Shown one piece after another: positions 33,051 through 41,127 of a stretch of 64,000 nt of DNA; the first letter of the stretch is position 1, and each line of letters starts with the position of its first letter. A model generated the notes under the pieces. It saw nothing but the letters and a program-made list of their open reading frames with translations. It was not told the origin of the DNA and searched no databases. Origin of the DNA: UBA8516 sp035455245 (GTDB lineage Archaea; Thermoproteota; Nitrososphaeria; Nitrososphaerales; Nitrosopumilaceae); NCBI GenBank assembly GCA_035455245.1, contig DATIFN010000010.1, positions 1 to 64,000 on the forward strand, given 5' to 3'. The position numbers and the translations under genes are program-made.

Positions 33051-34584
33051 TTTTTACCTTTTCTGAAAGAGAGAGGAATTCCGATTTTATATTGTAGGTC
33101 ATGGTTTTCTTCTCAAATTCCTGTTGTTCTACGGACACCTTGTCATATATTTGACCAATAAGATTATGGAGATTTTCGAAGCTTTGTAATTGAGTTTCAT
33201 ATGACACCTGCATATTATTTTTATCTACAATCTTTTGCGATACTTGAAATGTTTTTCCCACGAACTCTTCCTTTATTTTAACTAATAATACTTGATCAAT
33301 CTCTTTCATGTATTCCAAGGAGGTTTCCTTGACTGATTGAGAAATAATTTCGCGAAGCACTTTTTCTCGATTTGTTATTGTATCATCCATTTCTGAGAGT
33401 TCAAATTTTGTGGTTTGCCCTATACAGAAAAAATCAGAAGGTCGTGGGATTGCCAAAATTTTATGTAACAGTGCTCTAGTTCTTTCTGCTTCGCCCACTA
33501 GAAGTTCAAGACAATGAATTCCCATTCGCACACTTACACCCTTGTCTTGGTTTATCTCCTGATTCACTCGTGCGTTCTGAATTATCTTCGCCAAAGTCTT
33601 CAAAATGAAAATAGGTATGAAGGATTTTGAAATTTTTGCCTCTTGAATTATTATCAGCATTTCTTCTTCAACAGATTTTGGATAATGAGTGCGAATGTGA
33701 CTTTTTAGGCGGTCATACAGTGGTTCAATTATTTTCCCAGAGTGAGTATAATCTATAGGATTAGCTGTGGCAAAGAAGGCAGTTTTTGGTTCAAAGATGA
33801 CAGGATATGCACCGGTTGTGAATCTTCCTTCCTGTAGTACTGATAGGAGTGCGACTTGTTTTCTTGTGTCAAGCACTGGTAACTCATCTATGCAGAACAG
33901 TCCATGTTTTGCTTGCATTAATTGTCCAGGAGAATATGATTCGATTTGATACATTTCTGCTCCCTTTTTTGTAATTTTTATAGCATCTATTTGTCCGACT
34001 AGATCCTTGACTGAAATATCAGGTGTTGCAAGAACGTATTTGAATCTGCGCGCTCCTTCTATCCATTCGATTTTAGTGTCAAGTTTGTTATTGCGAATTT
34101 TTTCCACGCTGTTTGAATCGACATAGAATTTTGGGGAAAGCATATTGTTTTCTGAATCTTCTAATAAGGAAATCATATCTTCTTGTGGTAGATCCATTGG
34201 GGAATCATTTGTTATACTACCACGGATGATAGGCATCGGAGACAACAGGTATTTTGAAATTGTTTGCGCAATCTTTGTTTTTGCCTGACCTATTTGTCCA
34301 ACTAACATAATATCATGACAGGCAAGAATTGCCCTATCTAATGCGGGGATAACATCTTCTTCGAAACCTATTATTTCAGGATATTTTATTTCTCCTCTTT
34401 GTATTTTTGAAATCAGGTTTTGTCGAAGCTGATCCTTTGCCTCTACAATCTTATAGTTAATTTCTAAGAGGTCATGAAGTGTTTTAATTTGTTTATAATC
34501 CTCAGGAACCCCAGCCATCACCTCTGTATATTTCGGAGAGGAGGAATAGCTTCGTTTTACAAGTTCTGAAATATCTTGCGGCAC
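32950..34584 (-). CDS. AAA ATPase of the MoxR/ChlI class
   Basis: A 544-residue ATPase. Walker A is VGQIGQAKTKIA, with Ala before the Lys as in MoxR (GxxGxAKT). Walker B is GLFCIDELPVLD, followed by sensor 1 FFATANPID and the arginine-finger-type segment EPLYDRLKSHI. These match magnesium-chelatase ChlI and MoxR proteins. Together with the overlapping VWA gene it forms a two-subunit module; in ammonia-oxidising archaea such a pair may assist CobN in cobalt insertion for B12, but no cobN is in view. The C-terminal 200 residues are helical and not recognised. Confidence 0.82.
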   Translation of the reverse strand: MPQDISELVKRSYSSSPKYTEVMAGVPEDYKQIKTLHDLLEINYKIVEAKDQLRQNLISKIQRGEIKYPEIIGFEEDVIPALDRAILACHDIMLVGQIGQAKTKIAQTISKYLLSPMPIIRGSITNDSPMDLPQEDMISLLEDSENNMLSPKFYVDSNSVEKIRNNKLDTKIEWIEGARRFKYVLATPDISVKDLVGQIDAIKITKKGAEMYQIESYSPGQLMQAKHGLFCIDELPVLDTRKQVALLSVLQEGRFTTGAYPVIFEPKTAFFATANPIDYTHSGKIIEPLYDRLKSHIRTHYPKSVEEEMLIIIQEAKISKSFIPIFILKTLAKIIQNARVNQEINQDKGVSVRMGIHCLELLVGEAERTRALLHKILAIPRPSDFFCIGQTTKFELSEMDDTITNREKVLREIISQSVKETSLEYMKEIDQVLLVKIKEEFVGKTFQVSQKIVDKNNMQVSYETQLQSFENLHNLIGQIYDKVSVEQQEFEKKTMTYNIKSEFLSLSEKVKNELRAAIIEIILEGLCWTEPKILNKKEIGFVAA

Positions 34585-34634
34585 TTTAATAAATTATGTC
34601 AGAATGCGATTTAAACCATTGTCTATTTTAGCAT

Positions 34635-34644
34635 GGTTTTTATC
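34635..34644 (+). promoter_or_regulatory. TATA-like box of rps13
   Basis: GGTTTTTATC centred about 29 bases before TTG 34670. It falls inside the longer frame that would start at ATG 34604 and so supports the shorter uS13. Confidence 0.4.
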
Positions 34645-34669
34645 GGGGAGAGATGAAATTTTTGTTCAC

Positions 34670-35275
34670 TTGAGTTCGCAAGAATATAGACACATTGTTA
34701 GGATCGCTGGAAAAGATATCCCGGGAGCGAAGAAAATGATTATTGGAGTAAGCCAAGTCAGAGGAATAGGTTATAACTTTGCAAAAGCAATTTTAGATCT
34801 TCTTAAGATCGATCAAAATAGCAATGTTGGTTTTTTGACAGAATCTCAAGTTGACTCCATCGAAAAGGCAATTAAAAACCCACCGTCACTTAATGTTCCA
34901 GCATGGTTTCTTAACAGAAGAAAAGATCTCGATTCTGGAAGCGATTTCCATCTAATTACTTCAGATATAGAATTTAATGTTAGAAATGATATCGAACGGG
35001 AGAAAAACACTAACAGTTGGCGTGGTTTTCGTCATACCTATGGATTAAAAGTTAGAGGACAACGGACTCGTACAACAGGACGCAAAGGCGGTGCTGTTGG
35101 AGTTCGTAAAGGAGGAAAAGTTCTTCCGCCAGGTGCAGCACCACCTGAAGGTGCGGCTGCGGGAGCAGCAACCCCATCCGAGGGTGCAAAACCAGCAGCA
35201 GGGGCGGCAGCTCCAGCAGCAGGTGCAAAACCAGCAGCAGGTGCAAAACCTGTGGAGAAAAAACCAGCAAAATAG
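34670..35275 (+). CDS. rps13: 30S ribosomal protein uS13 with Ala/Pro-rich tail
   Basis: Head protein of the small subunit. From TTG 34670 it starts MSSQEYRHIVRIAGKDIPG, as uS13 normally does in archaea; an ATG at 34604 would add 22 hydrophobic residues with no counterpart. Core motifs are GVSQVRGIGYNFAKAI and the C-terminal RHTYGLKVRGQRTRTTGRKGGAVGVRKG. After the normal end (about residue 152) come some 50 further residues of Ala/Gly/Pro/Lys (GAKPAAGA repeats ending VEKKPAK), a low-complexity extension. uS4 follows after nine bases. Confidence 0.93.
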   Translation: MSSQEYRHIVRIAGKDIPGAKKMIIGVSQVRGIGYNFAKAILDLLKIDQNSNVGFLTESQVDSIEKAIKNPPSLNVPAWFLNRRKDLDSGSDFHLITSDIEFNVRNDIEREKNTNSWRGFRHTYGLKVRGQRTRTTGRKGGAVGVRKGGKVLPPGAAPPEGAAAGAATPSEGAKPAAGAAAPAAGAKPAAGAKPVEKKPAK

Positions 35276-35284
35276 GTGTGATGA

Positions 35285-35818
35285 ATGGGAGATCCTAAGA
35301 ACCCTCGCAAAATTTGGAGAAAACCAAAACGTCCTCTAAATTATGATTTGTTAAATGAAGAACTTTATGTTCTTGGAACTTTTGGATTGAAAAATAAACG
35401 CGAACTCTGGAAGGCGCATACAGAACTTTCAAGAGTAAGAAATCAGGCAAGATCACTTTTGGCCTTGACACAAGAAGTAAGAGAGAAAAAAGAGCAGGTT
35501 CTTATGAAATCTTTAACAAGAATCGGATTGGTAAATACAAATTCTACACTTGATGATGTCTTGAATTTAAAGGTCACAGATCTGCTTTCACGCAGGTTAC
35601 AGACAGTTATCCAGAAAAAAGGACTTATCAAAAGTCCTTATCAAGCAAGGCAGGCAGTAGTTCATGGTCACATTATGATTGGAGAAAGAGTCGTCACTGT
35701 TCCATCATATACGGTTAAGGTAGAAGAAGAAAGCCAAGTTCATCTGGTCCCGGGGGTTAATTTTGGTCAACCAAAGCAACAGGTAGAAGTAATTGTGCCT
35801 GAGCAACCTCAAGAATAA
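35285..35818 (+). CDS. rps4: 30S ribosomal protein uS4
   Basis: Primary 16S rRNA-binding protein, 177 residues. N-terminal GDPKNPRKIWRKPKRPLNYDLLNEE, KNKRELWKAHTELSRVRNQARSLL, and the S4 RNA-binding fold near the C-terminus (SRRLQTVIQKKGLIKSPYQARQAVVHGHIMIGERVVTVPSY). In archaea it typically follows rps13, as here. ATG 35285 comes nine bases after the rps13 stop. Confidence 0.96.
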   Translation: MGDPKNPRKIWRKPKRPLNYDLLNEELYVLGTFGLKNKRELWKAHTELSRVRNQARSLLALTQEVREKKEQVLMKSLTRIGLVNTNSTLDDVLNLKVTDLLSRRLQTVIQKKGLIKSPYQARQAVVHGHIMIGERVVTVPSYTVKVEEESQVHLVPGVNFGQPKQQVEVIVPEQPQE

Positions 35819-35862
35819 GAAATACAACATTATTATTTAGATAAAATAGTTAAGATAAGATT

Positions 35863-37623
35863 ATGTGCTCAATAATAGGATATTTAGGCGGTGAGCAAGC
35901 TGCGCCAGTTTTAGTCAAGGGACTAAAACGCATGGAGTATAGAGGCTACGATAGTGTCGGAGTTGCAACATTCTCTGGGAATCAAATTTCGGTTAGAAAA
36001 GGAGTGGGCAAGGTTATGGAGGTAAACACCAAGGTTAATCTTGATACATTATCTGGAACAGTAGGGATAGGGCATACTAGATGGGCTACTCATGGAGGAG
36101 TAACCGATGTAAATGCCCATCCTCATCCATCGAGTGCTGGAGAGGTAGCAATAGTACATAACGGAATAATTGAAAATTATGCCGAATTAAAAAAAGAATT
36201 AGAAGAGAAAAAATATGGATTTAAAAGCGAAACAGATAGTGAAGTCATCGCAAATCTTTTGCAATTTAATTTTGACCAAACAAATGATATTAAAAAATCC
36301 ATAATACAAACTGTTTCTAAACTAAAAGGAAACTTTGCATTTGTCGCGGTATTTGAAAATGGGACCCTTGCAGCAGCTAGATTCCATGAACCCTTGATAG
36401 TAGGAATTGGAAAAGAGGGATATTTTGTTTCAAGTGATGTATTGGGATTTGTAGAGTATACAGATGAAGTAATCTATCCTGATAACAGAGAATGTCTCAT
36501 AATTAATTCTGCTGGAATTCAGATGTTCGATTTTGATGGTAACCAAGTGGAACATCAGATTACAAAGGTTTCTAAGGAACTTGCGGACACATACAAAGGT
36601 GATTATGCACACTTTACATTAAAAGAAATTTCGGAACAGCCTACTACCATAATGAAGGCAGGGGATAACACTAAACTTGAACTTGATCTGCTTACAGAGT
36701 TTGTAAAGCATGCGAAGAATCTTTACGTAACTGGGAGTGGGACAAGCTATAATGCAGCTCTAGTTGCAAAACACCTCCTTTCAAAATACGCAAAGATAAA
36801 GATGGAACCAATAATTTCAAGCGAGATACAATTTTCTCCAAACTATTTTGATCATCAATCTATTCTAATTGCAGTTTCCCAGAGCGGTGAAAGCGCTGAT
36901 GTGTTGGAAGCAGTAAATATGGCTAAAAAAGATGGAGCGAAGATTGTTTCTATCGTAAATATAATGACTTCCTCTCTTGTTCATGCTTCATCCATTGCAG
37001 TAGGTTTAAACTGTGGACCAGAAATTGGAGTTGCTGCAACGAAGAGCTTTACATCGCAACTGGCCATACTTTACAAAATAACTGACAAGTTGTGCGGAGG
37101 GTGCATAGGATTAGACTTTGATAAAGTTTCTGAATCTATAAAGGTAATCCTTTCTGATCATTCAAAGATTAAAGAAATTGCAAAAAAGCTCAAAGATGTG
37201 TCAGACATTTATATTCTCGGTAGAGGAATTCATTATCCAATTGCCTCTGAATCTTCCTTAAAGTTAAAAGAACTTACCTATGTTCATGCAGAAGGACTCC
37301 CTGGTGGAGAACTAAAACATGGACCATTAGCTCTCATGGATTCAAATGTTTATGTCATAATAATAAACCCAAACGATTCTACATACGTGGATACTCTGTC
37401 AAGTGCCCATCAGATCAAGTCCCGTGGTGCCAAAATAATTGGCATATCAGACAAGTCAAATGATGTTTACGACTATTGGATTCAAATCCCATCAATTAAT
37501 GAGGCATTATATCCATTAATTGAGATAGTACCAATACAGCTTCTTGCATATTATTCAGCGTTAGAAAAGAACACTGATCCTGACTATCCTAGAAATCTTG
37601 CAAAATCTGTTACTGTAAAGTAA
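35863..37623 (+). CDS. glmS: Glutamine-fructose-6-phosphate aminotransferase (isomerising)
   Basis: Makes glucosamine-6-phosphate for UDP-GlcNAc and surface glycans. 586 residues: N-terminal class II glutaminase with catalytic Cys2 (MCSIIGYLGG) plus GHTRWATHGGVTDVNAHPH and HNGIIENY; then two SIS sugar-isomerase domains (VTGSGTSYNAALVAKHLL, SQSGESADVLEAV, GRGIHYPIASESSLKLKELTYVHAEGLPGGELKHGPLAL). The ATG follows TATA-like TATTATTTAG (35830-35839) by about 28 bases. It converges on cobT with a 14-bp 3' overlap. Confidence 0.97.
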   Translation: MCSIIGYLGGEQAAPVLVKGLKRMEYRGYDSVGVATFSGNQISVRKGVGKVMEVNTKVNLDTLSGTVGIGHTRWATHGGVTDVNAHPHPSSAGEVAIVHNGIIENYAELKKELEEKKYGFKSETDSEVIANLLQFNFDQTNDIKKSIIQTVSKLKGNFAFVAVFENGTLAAARFHEPLIVGIGKEGYFVSSDVLGFVEYTDEVIYPDNRECLIINSAGIQMFDFDGNQVEHQITKVSKELADTYKGDYAHFTLKEISEQPTTIMKAGDNTKLELDLLTEFVKHAKNLYVTGSGTSYNAALVAKHLLSKYAKIKMEPIISSEIQFSPNYFDHQSILIAVSQSGESADVLEAVNMAKKDGAKIVSIVNIMTSSLVHASSIAVGLNCGPEIGVAATKSFTSQLAILYKITDKLCGGCIGLDFDKVSESIKVILSDHSKIKEIAKKLKDVSDIYILGRGIHYPIASESSLKLKELTYVHAEGLPGGELKHGPLALMDSNVYVIIINPNDSTYVDTLSSAHQIKSRGAKIIGISDKSNDVYDYWIQIPSINEALYPLIEIVPIQLLAYYSALEKNTDPDYPRNLAKSVTVK

Positions 37624-38671
37624 TTCTTCGGTATTCTTCTTCTGTTAAGGTAAGAAGTTTTTTTGTATCTATACCTGTTTTTAAAATACTAGCTATCGAG
37701 GCTCCTCCAGCACCTGCACCTTCCTTAACAAATCCTTCTGCATAAGAACGCAATCCCATAATTCCTGATTCTACAAGTTTTAGGTTTACAGCAAGTATAG
37801 GAATGTCAGAAATTTGTTTTACAGTCTCAATAAGATTTGCAGTTTTATCATTAACAATGTACGAGGTTGTTCCTATGGCAACATTATTTGCATTAAAACC
37901 AATATGTTTAGCAAAAGCAAGAACTGCCGCCATTTGTGTTCCACCTGCTAATATCACATTTGTTGATTCTGATGCAGTACTTAGTATTCCAGCAACTGAT
38001 GGGATCATTGGATCACCGAGCTGTGAAATGATATCATGCGGATCGCTTGTTCGTAATCTTTTTAATGCAATTTCTACTGTTTGATTTTTCAAATTGACTG
38101 GATTCCGTGGCATACTACTACTGACGGAGGCTTGTATTCCGAATCCTCGTAATACTCCAAGTGCAGTAGTGGTTCCGCCTGGAATACTCTCTCCTATTAT
38201 AAGACAATCTGTGGAAGAACAATAAGATTTTCCTATAATCTTTCCTTGTTCAACTGCTTTTCGTGTAAGATAATCATCAAGAGCTGGTTCTTGTGCAATA
38301 TTTTTTCCGGGCTCCAAACCAAGCTCCAAGTATGGGAGTTTTGGAAGAATTTTGCTTCCTGCATTTATGACAAAATTCGGGATACCTGCTGCCTCAAGGG
38401 CAACCTTGGTGAGAATAGCAGGAGTTGGCTTGCCGTCAGGTGTCATAGGAATTTCATCAATGACTTTACAGTGTCCATATTGAAGAAACTCAGCATCTGC
38501 AGGAGGTGTGAACTTTAATAGTTCTGGATTTGTTCCTGCCACCGTGATTCCAGGAATTTCACACGTATGAGTATAAGATATGACAAGTGAAAATACAAAT
38601 TTTTTATTTTGAGTTTTTTTGATAAAGTCCTTCCCTTTTTCTATATTTCCGAAAATTTCTATATCTTTCAC
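37610..38671 (-). CDS. cobT: CobT-type nicotinate-nucleotide:lower-ligand phosphoribosyltransferase
   Basis: Archaeal (TIGR00303-like) member of the CobT family, 353 residues, which activates dimethylbenzimidazole or a related base as its alpha-riboside phosphate for the lower ligand of cobamides. Motifs: PEL..FTPPADAEFLQYGHC, PMTPDGKPTPAILTKVAL, IGESIPGGTTTALGVLRGFG, ILAGGTQMAAVLAFAKHIG and a Gly/Ala-rich KEGAGAGGASIAS end. Start is GTG. It is the last gene of the nnrE-MBL-cobT unit, three bases after the hydrolase. This fits the known ability of these archaea to make cobalamin. Confidence 0.88.
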   Translation of the reverse strand: MKDIEIFGNIEKGKDFIKKTQNKKFVFSLVISYTHTCEIPGITVAGTNPELLKFTPPADAEFLQYGHCKVIDEIPMTPDGKPTPAILTKVALEAAGIPNFVINAGSKILPKLPYLELGLEPGKNIAQEPALDDYLTRKAVEQGKIIGKSYCSSTDCLIIGESIPGGTTTALGVLRGFGIQASVSSSMPRNPVNLKNQTVEIALKRLRTSDPHDIISQLGDPMIPSVAGILSTASESTNVILAGGTQMAAVLAFAKHIGFNANNVAIGTTSYIVNDKTANLIETVKQISDIPILAVNLKLVESGIMGLRSYAEGFVKEGAGAGGASIASILKTGIDTKKLLTLTEEEYRRITLQ

Positions 38672-38674
38672 AAA

Positions 38675-39289
38675 TCACTCACTATTCATAAATTCCACAA
38701 ATTCGTTTTCAGTTCTTGGTTGAAGGACAAAGTTATTTATTTTTTCTTTGCCTAACGTTGATGTTACAGATGAGCCATAATTATGACCAGGATAGAGTAC
38801 AAGGCTTTCATCCATCTTTCTGACTACATCAAAAAGACTGTGATAAAGTTCCCTTGCACTGCCACCAGGAAGGTCAACCCTTCCACAATTCCCTACAAAC
38901 AGTGTGTCACCTGAAAAAATTTTTCCATCACCTACTAAACATATGCTATCTTTTGAATGACCAGGTGTATGAACAACAGTAAATTCAGAATTGCCAAACT
39001 TGATCTTGTCACCGTCAGATACTGTCAGATCATTTTTTAATGTAGATGCTTTATGTTGAATTATTTTTGCATTTGTTGATTTTATCATAAAGTCGTTTCC
39101 TATAGTATGATCAAAATGATAGTGCGTGTTTATGATGTATTTTACTTTCATGTTATTTTTTTTTATTGTTTGTAGCACATCTGGAAGATCCCATGAGGGA
39201 TCTATTACTATTGCAATTCCTGTATCTTCATCCTCTAACAAATATGTAAAATTCTGCATGTCACCCACCTCAAACTGATAAACTTTCAT
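38675..39289 (-). CDS. MBL-fold hydrolase, glyoxalase II-like
   Basis: Metallo-beta-lactamase-fold hydrolase of 204 residues. The dinuclear metal motif is THYHFDHTIGND; further ligands come from HTPGHSKDS, FSGDTLF and YPGHNYGS. The segment GNCGRVDLPGGS is typical of glyoxalase II/persulfide-dioxygenase-like proteins. Substrate is unknown, likely a thioester or persulfide. Its ATG overlaps the nnrE stop (ATGA). Confidence 0.85.
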   Translation of the reverse strand: MKVYQFEVGDMQNFTYLLEDEDTGIAIVIDPSWDLPDVLQTIKKNNMKVKYIINTHYHFDHTIGNDFMIKSTNAKIIQHKASTLKNDLTVSDGDKIKFGNSEFTVVHTPGHSKDSICLVGDGKIFSGDTLFVGNCGRVDLPGGSARELYHSLFDVVRKMDESLVLYPGHNYGSSVTSTLGKEKINNFVLQPRTENEFVEFMNSE

Positions 39290-39936
39290 ATTATTCCCAC
39301 TTCAGCTTCAGGAGGGATTCCAATTTTTTCCACGACAATAATCCCACACATATCTTTTCTTTTAGCTATGCCCACTTTCATTTTATGAAATGTTATCGTT
39401 ACATCAGCTTTGGCACATCTATCGTAAATGTTTCCTGTATCAGGATCAATTCCCGAGGGTACATCTATAGCAAGTTTGAAGGATTTTGATTTGTTGATCG
39501 CATCTATAGCAGATGCATGAGGTTCTCTGATTTTGCCAGAAATTCCTGTTCCTAAAATTCCATCAACAATAATATCGGCCTGCAAGTCTAATTCACTAAC
39601 GTCAGACGCAACAATCAAATTTACAGAATTCATTTGTTCAAGAAGTTTCCAGTTGGTTCTTGCTTCATCAGTTTTTATTTTATCTGGACTTCCAAGTAAT
39701 ATTACTTTCACATCAGAACCATATCCTGCAAGATGTCTTGCTACAACAAATGCATCTCCACCATTATTACCAAGTCCTGCAAATATCAGAATTTTTTTTG
39801 ATGAAATATCAGGAAATTTTTCTATAAGATATCGAGCTGCAGATGCACCAGCATTTTCCATCATCATTTTCCTTGGGAATCCCATCTGGTGACCATTTTC
39901 TTCGATCTGCATCATCTGTTTTACGGTAATTTCCAT
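39286..39936 (-). CDS. nnrE: NAD(P)H-hydrate epimerase
   Basis: Repairs damaged nicotinamide nucleotides by epimerising R-NAD(P)HX. About 216 residues of the YjeF_N fold: MQIEENGHQMGFPRKMMMENAGASAA, IFAGLGNNGGDAFVVARHLAG, DIIVDGILGTGISGKIREPHASAI, LAIDVPSGIDPDTGNI. The fused ADP-dependent dehydratase domain (NnrD), common in archaea, is absent, so it must lie elsewhere. ATG 39936 (MEITVKQMM) is preferred over 39975 because TATA-like CCTTATTTGA (minus, about 39957-39966) would overlap the longer start. Confidence 0.88.
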   Translation of the reverse strand: MEITVKQMMQIEENGHQMGFPRKMMMENAGASAARYLIEKFPDISSKKILIFAGLGNNGGDAFVVARHLAGYGSDVKVILLGSPDKIKTDEARTNWKLLEQMNSVNLIVASDVSELDLQADIIVDGILGTGISGKIREPHASAIDAINKSKSFKLAIDVPSGIDPDTGNIYDRCAKADVTITFHKMKVGIAKRKDMCGIIVVEKIGIPPEAEVGII

Positions 39937-39978
39937 GCGATAATTCAAAAACTCGTCAAATAAGGGCTTTACCAAACG

Positions 39979-39987
39979 GCTTTATCT
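39979..39987 (+). promoter_or_regulatory. TATA-like box of the translin gene
   Basis: GGCTTTATC centred about 26 bases before ATG 40009, back to back with the minus-strand nnrE promoter. Confidence 0.4.
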
Positions 39988-40008
39988 TGGTTTTTTATTT
40001 ATGGCTAC

Positions 40009-40623
40009 ATGTCATTAAAGAATGTGAGGTTATCATTATCCAAAATTTCAAAATCATTAAACGATATGCAAAATTCACGTGAATTTATGATAAAAAATAC
40101 ACGGGAGATCATCCTTCTTTGTAGCGAATCAATAATTTCTGTTCACAGATTAGATATTGAGCTAGGAAAAAAGAAGGCAGAACAAGCAAAAAAATTACTT
40201 GATGAGATAAGAAAAAAATCAAAAAGCGACCTACACAGATACATTATTACTGCAGAGCAAGAGCTTGTTGAAGCATTTGCGTTTATTTCACTGGTCGAAA
40301 AATCAGATATTCCATCCGCCGAATCGCTTGGGGTAAGAGGAGAATCATACATACTTGGTCTTCTGGATTGCATTGGAGAACTAAAAAGATTGGTTTACGA
40401 TAGCATCAGGGTAGGAAAAACAAGCGATGCGAGGAAGTTTTTCGAAACAATGGAAAGTCTATATCTCTTTTTGTATCCATTTGCCATATACGATAAAATA
40501 ATAAATGAAACTCGTAGAAAGCTTGATGTAAATAGAATTCTAATTGAAGATGCGAGAGCAGCCATAACAGAGGAGATACGACGTTCTGCACTTATTGACG
40601 CATTAAACAAACGTACAAAATAA
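40009..40623 (+). CDS. Translin-family protein
   Basis: All-helical protein of 204 residues. The C-terminal half carries the translin signature: GVRGESYILGLLDCIGELKRLVYDSIRVGKTSDARKFFETMESLYLFLYPF ... RKLDVNRILIEDARAAITEEIRRS. Eukaryotic translin and TRAX form C3PO, an RNase that also handles tRNA leader fragments; archaeal homologues form octamers with RNase activity. The acidic residues of the family (Glu in GESY, GELKR, EDAR) are present. It stands alone, divergent from nnrE. Confidence 0.82.
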   Translation: MSLKNVRLSLSKISKSLNDMQNSREFMIKNTREIILLCSESIISVHRLDIELGKKKAEQAKKLLDEIRKKSKSDLHRYIITAEQELVEAFAFISLVEKSDIPSAESLGVRGESYILGLLDCIGELKRLVYDSIRVGKTSDARKFFETMESLYLFLYPFAIYDKIINETRRKLDVNRILIEDARAAITEEIRRSALIDALNKRTK

Positions 40624-40750
40624 TTTCAGACAAAGTTACCTTTAGGCAAATAATTTTTCAAAGCATTGGTTGTATTTCTTTTATTTTGAGATCAGATGAC
40701 TTCTATATTCATCATTTAGAAAGATCTGAATTTTTATGTAACGAAATTAA

Positions 40751-40835
40751 TGCGGGAGAAGGGATTTGAACCCTCGAAATCCTAAGATACTAGCCCCTCA
40801 AGCTAGCGCCTTTGACCAGGCTGGGCGACTCCCGC
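40751..40835 (-). tRNA. tRNA-Leu(GAG)
   Basis: On the minus strand, acceptor GCGGGAG (40835-40829) pairs with CTCCCGC (40758-40752), with discriminator A at 40751. Anticodon stem CTAGC/GCTAG encloses the seven-base loop TTGAGGG, giving anticodon GAG. A long variable arm (TATCTTAGGATTTC) makes it class II, as expected for Leu. T arm GAGGGTTCAAATCCCTT. No intron and no encoded CCA. Confidence 0.93.
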
Positions 40836-40858
40836 ATTATGCAAATACCCATGCATGG

Positions 40859-40868
40859 TTTTTATAAG
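40859..40868 (+). promoter_or_regulatory. TATA-like box of the rpoN operon
   Basis: TTTTTATAAG centred about 26 bases before ATG 40890, implying leaderless transcription of the rpoN-eno-rps2 operon. Confidence 0.55.
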
Positions 40869-40889
40869 CCTTGATTACTTTTTCAAAAC

Positions 40890-41126
40890 ATGCTGATACC
40901 TGTCAGGTGTTTTACTTGTGGAAATTTAATTGCTGATAAGTTCAAGGATTATCAAAATAGAGTAAAAGGAGGAGAAGATCCTGCAAAGGTTCTAGATTCT
41001 TTAGGAATCAAAAGATATTGTTGCAGAACTATGATGTTAACATCGGTTGAAACTATTCATCAAGTAATCCCGTTCTACGAAGCGATTAGAAGAAGACAAC
41101 AAGAAGTACAATCTGAGCTAGAGTAG
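40890..41126 (+). CDS. rpoN: DNA-directed RNA polymerase subunit N
   Basis: A 78-residue homologue of eukaryotic RPB10. The zinc site is formed by CFTCGN (Cys7, Cys10) and RYCCRTMML (two adjacent Cys near 44-45), both typical. It heads an operon and is followed after one base by enolase, an order widely kept in archaea. Confidence 0.96.
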   Translation: MLIPVRCFTCGNLIADKFKDYQNRVKGGEDPAKVLDSLGIKRYCCRTMMLTSVETIHQVIPFYEAIRRRQQEVQSELE

Positions 41127-41127
41127 G

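Noticed and set aside
35038..35310. Ala/Pro-rich frames on the minus strand opposite the uS13 tail
   Set aside because: They arise from the GCA/CCA repeat of the rps13 tail read backwards.
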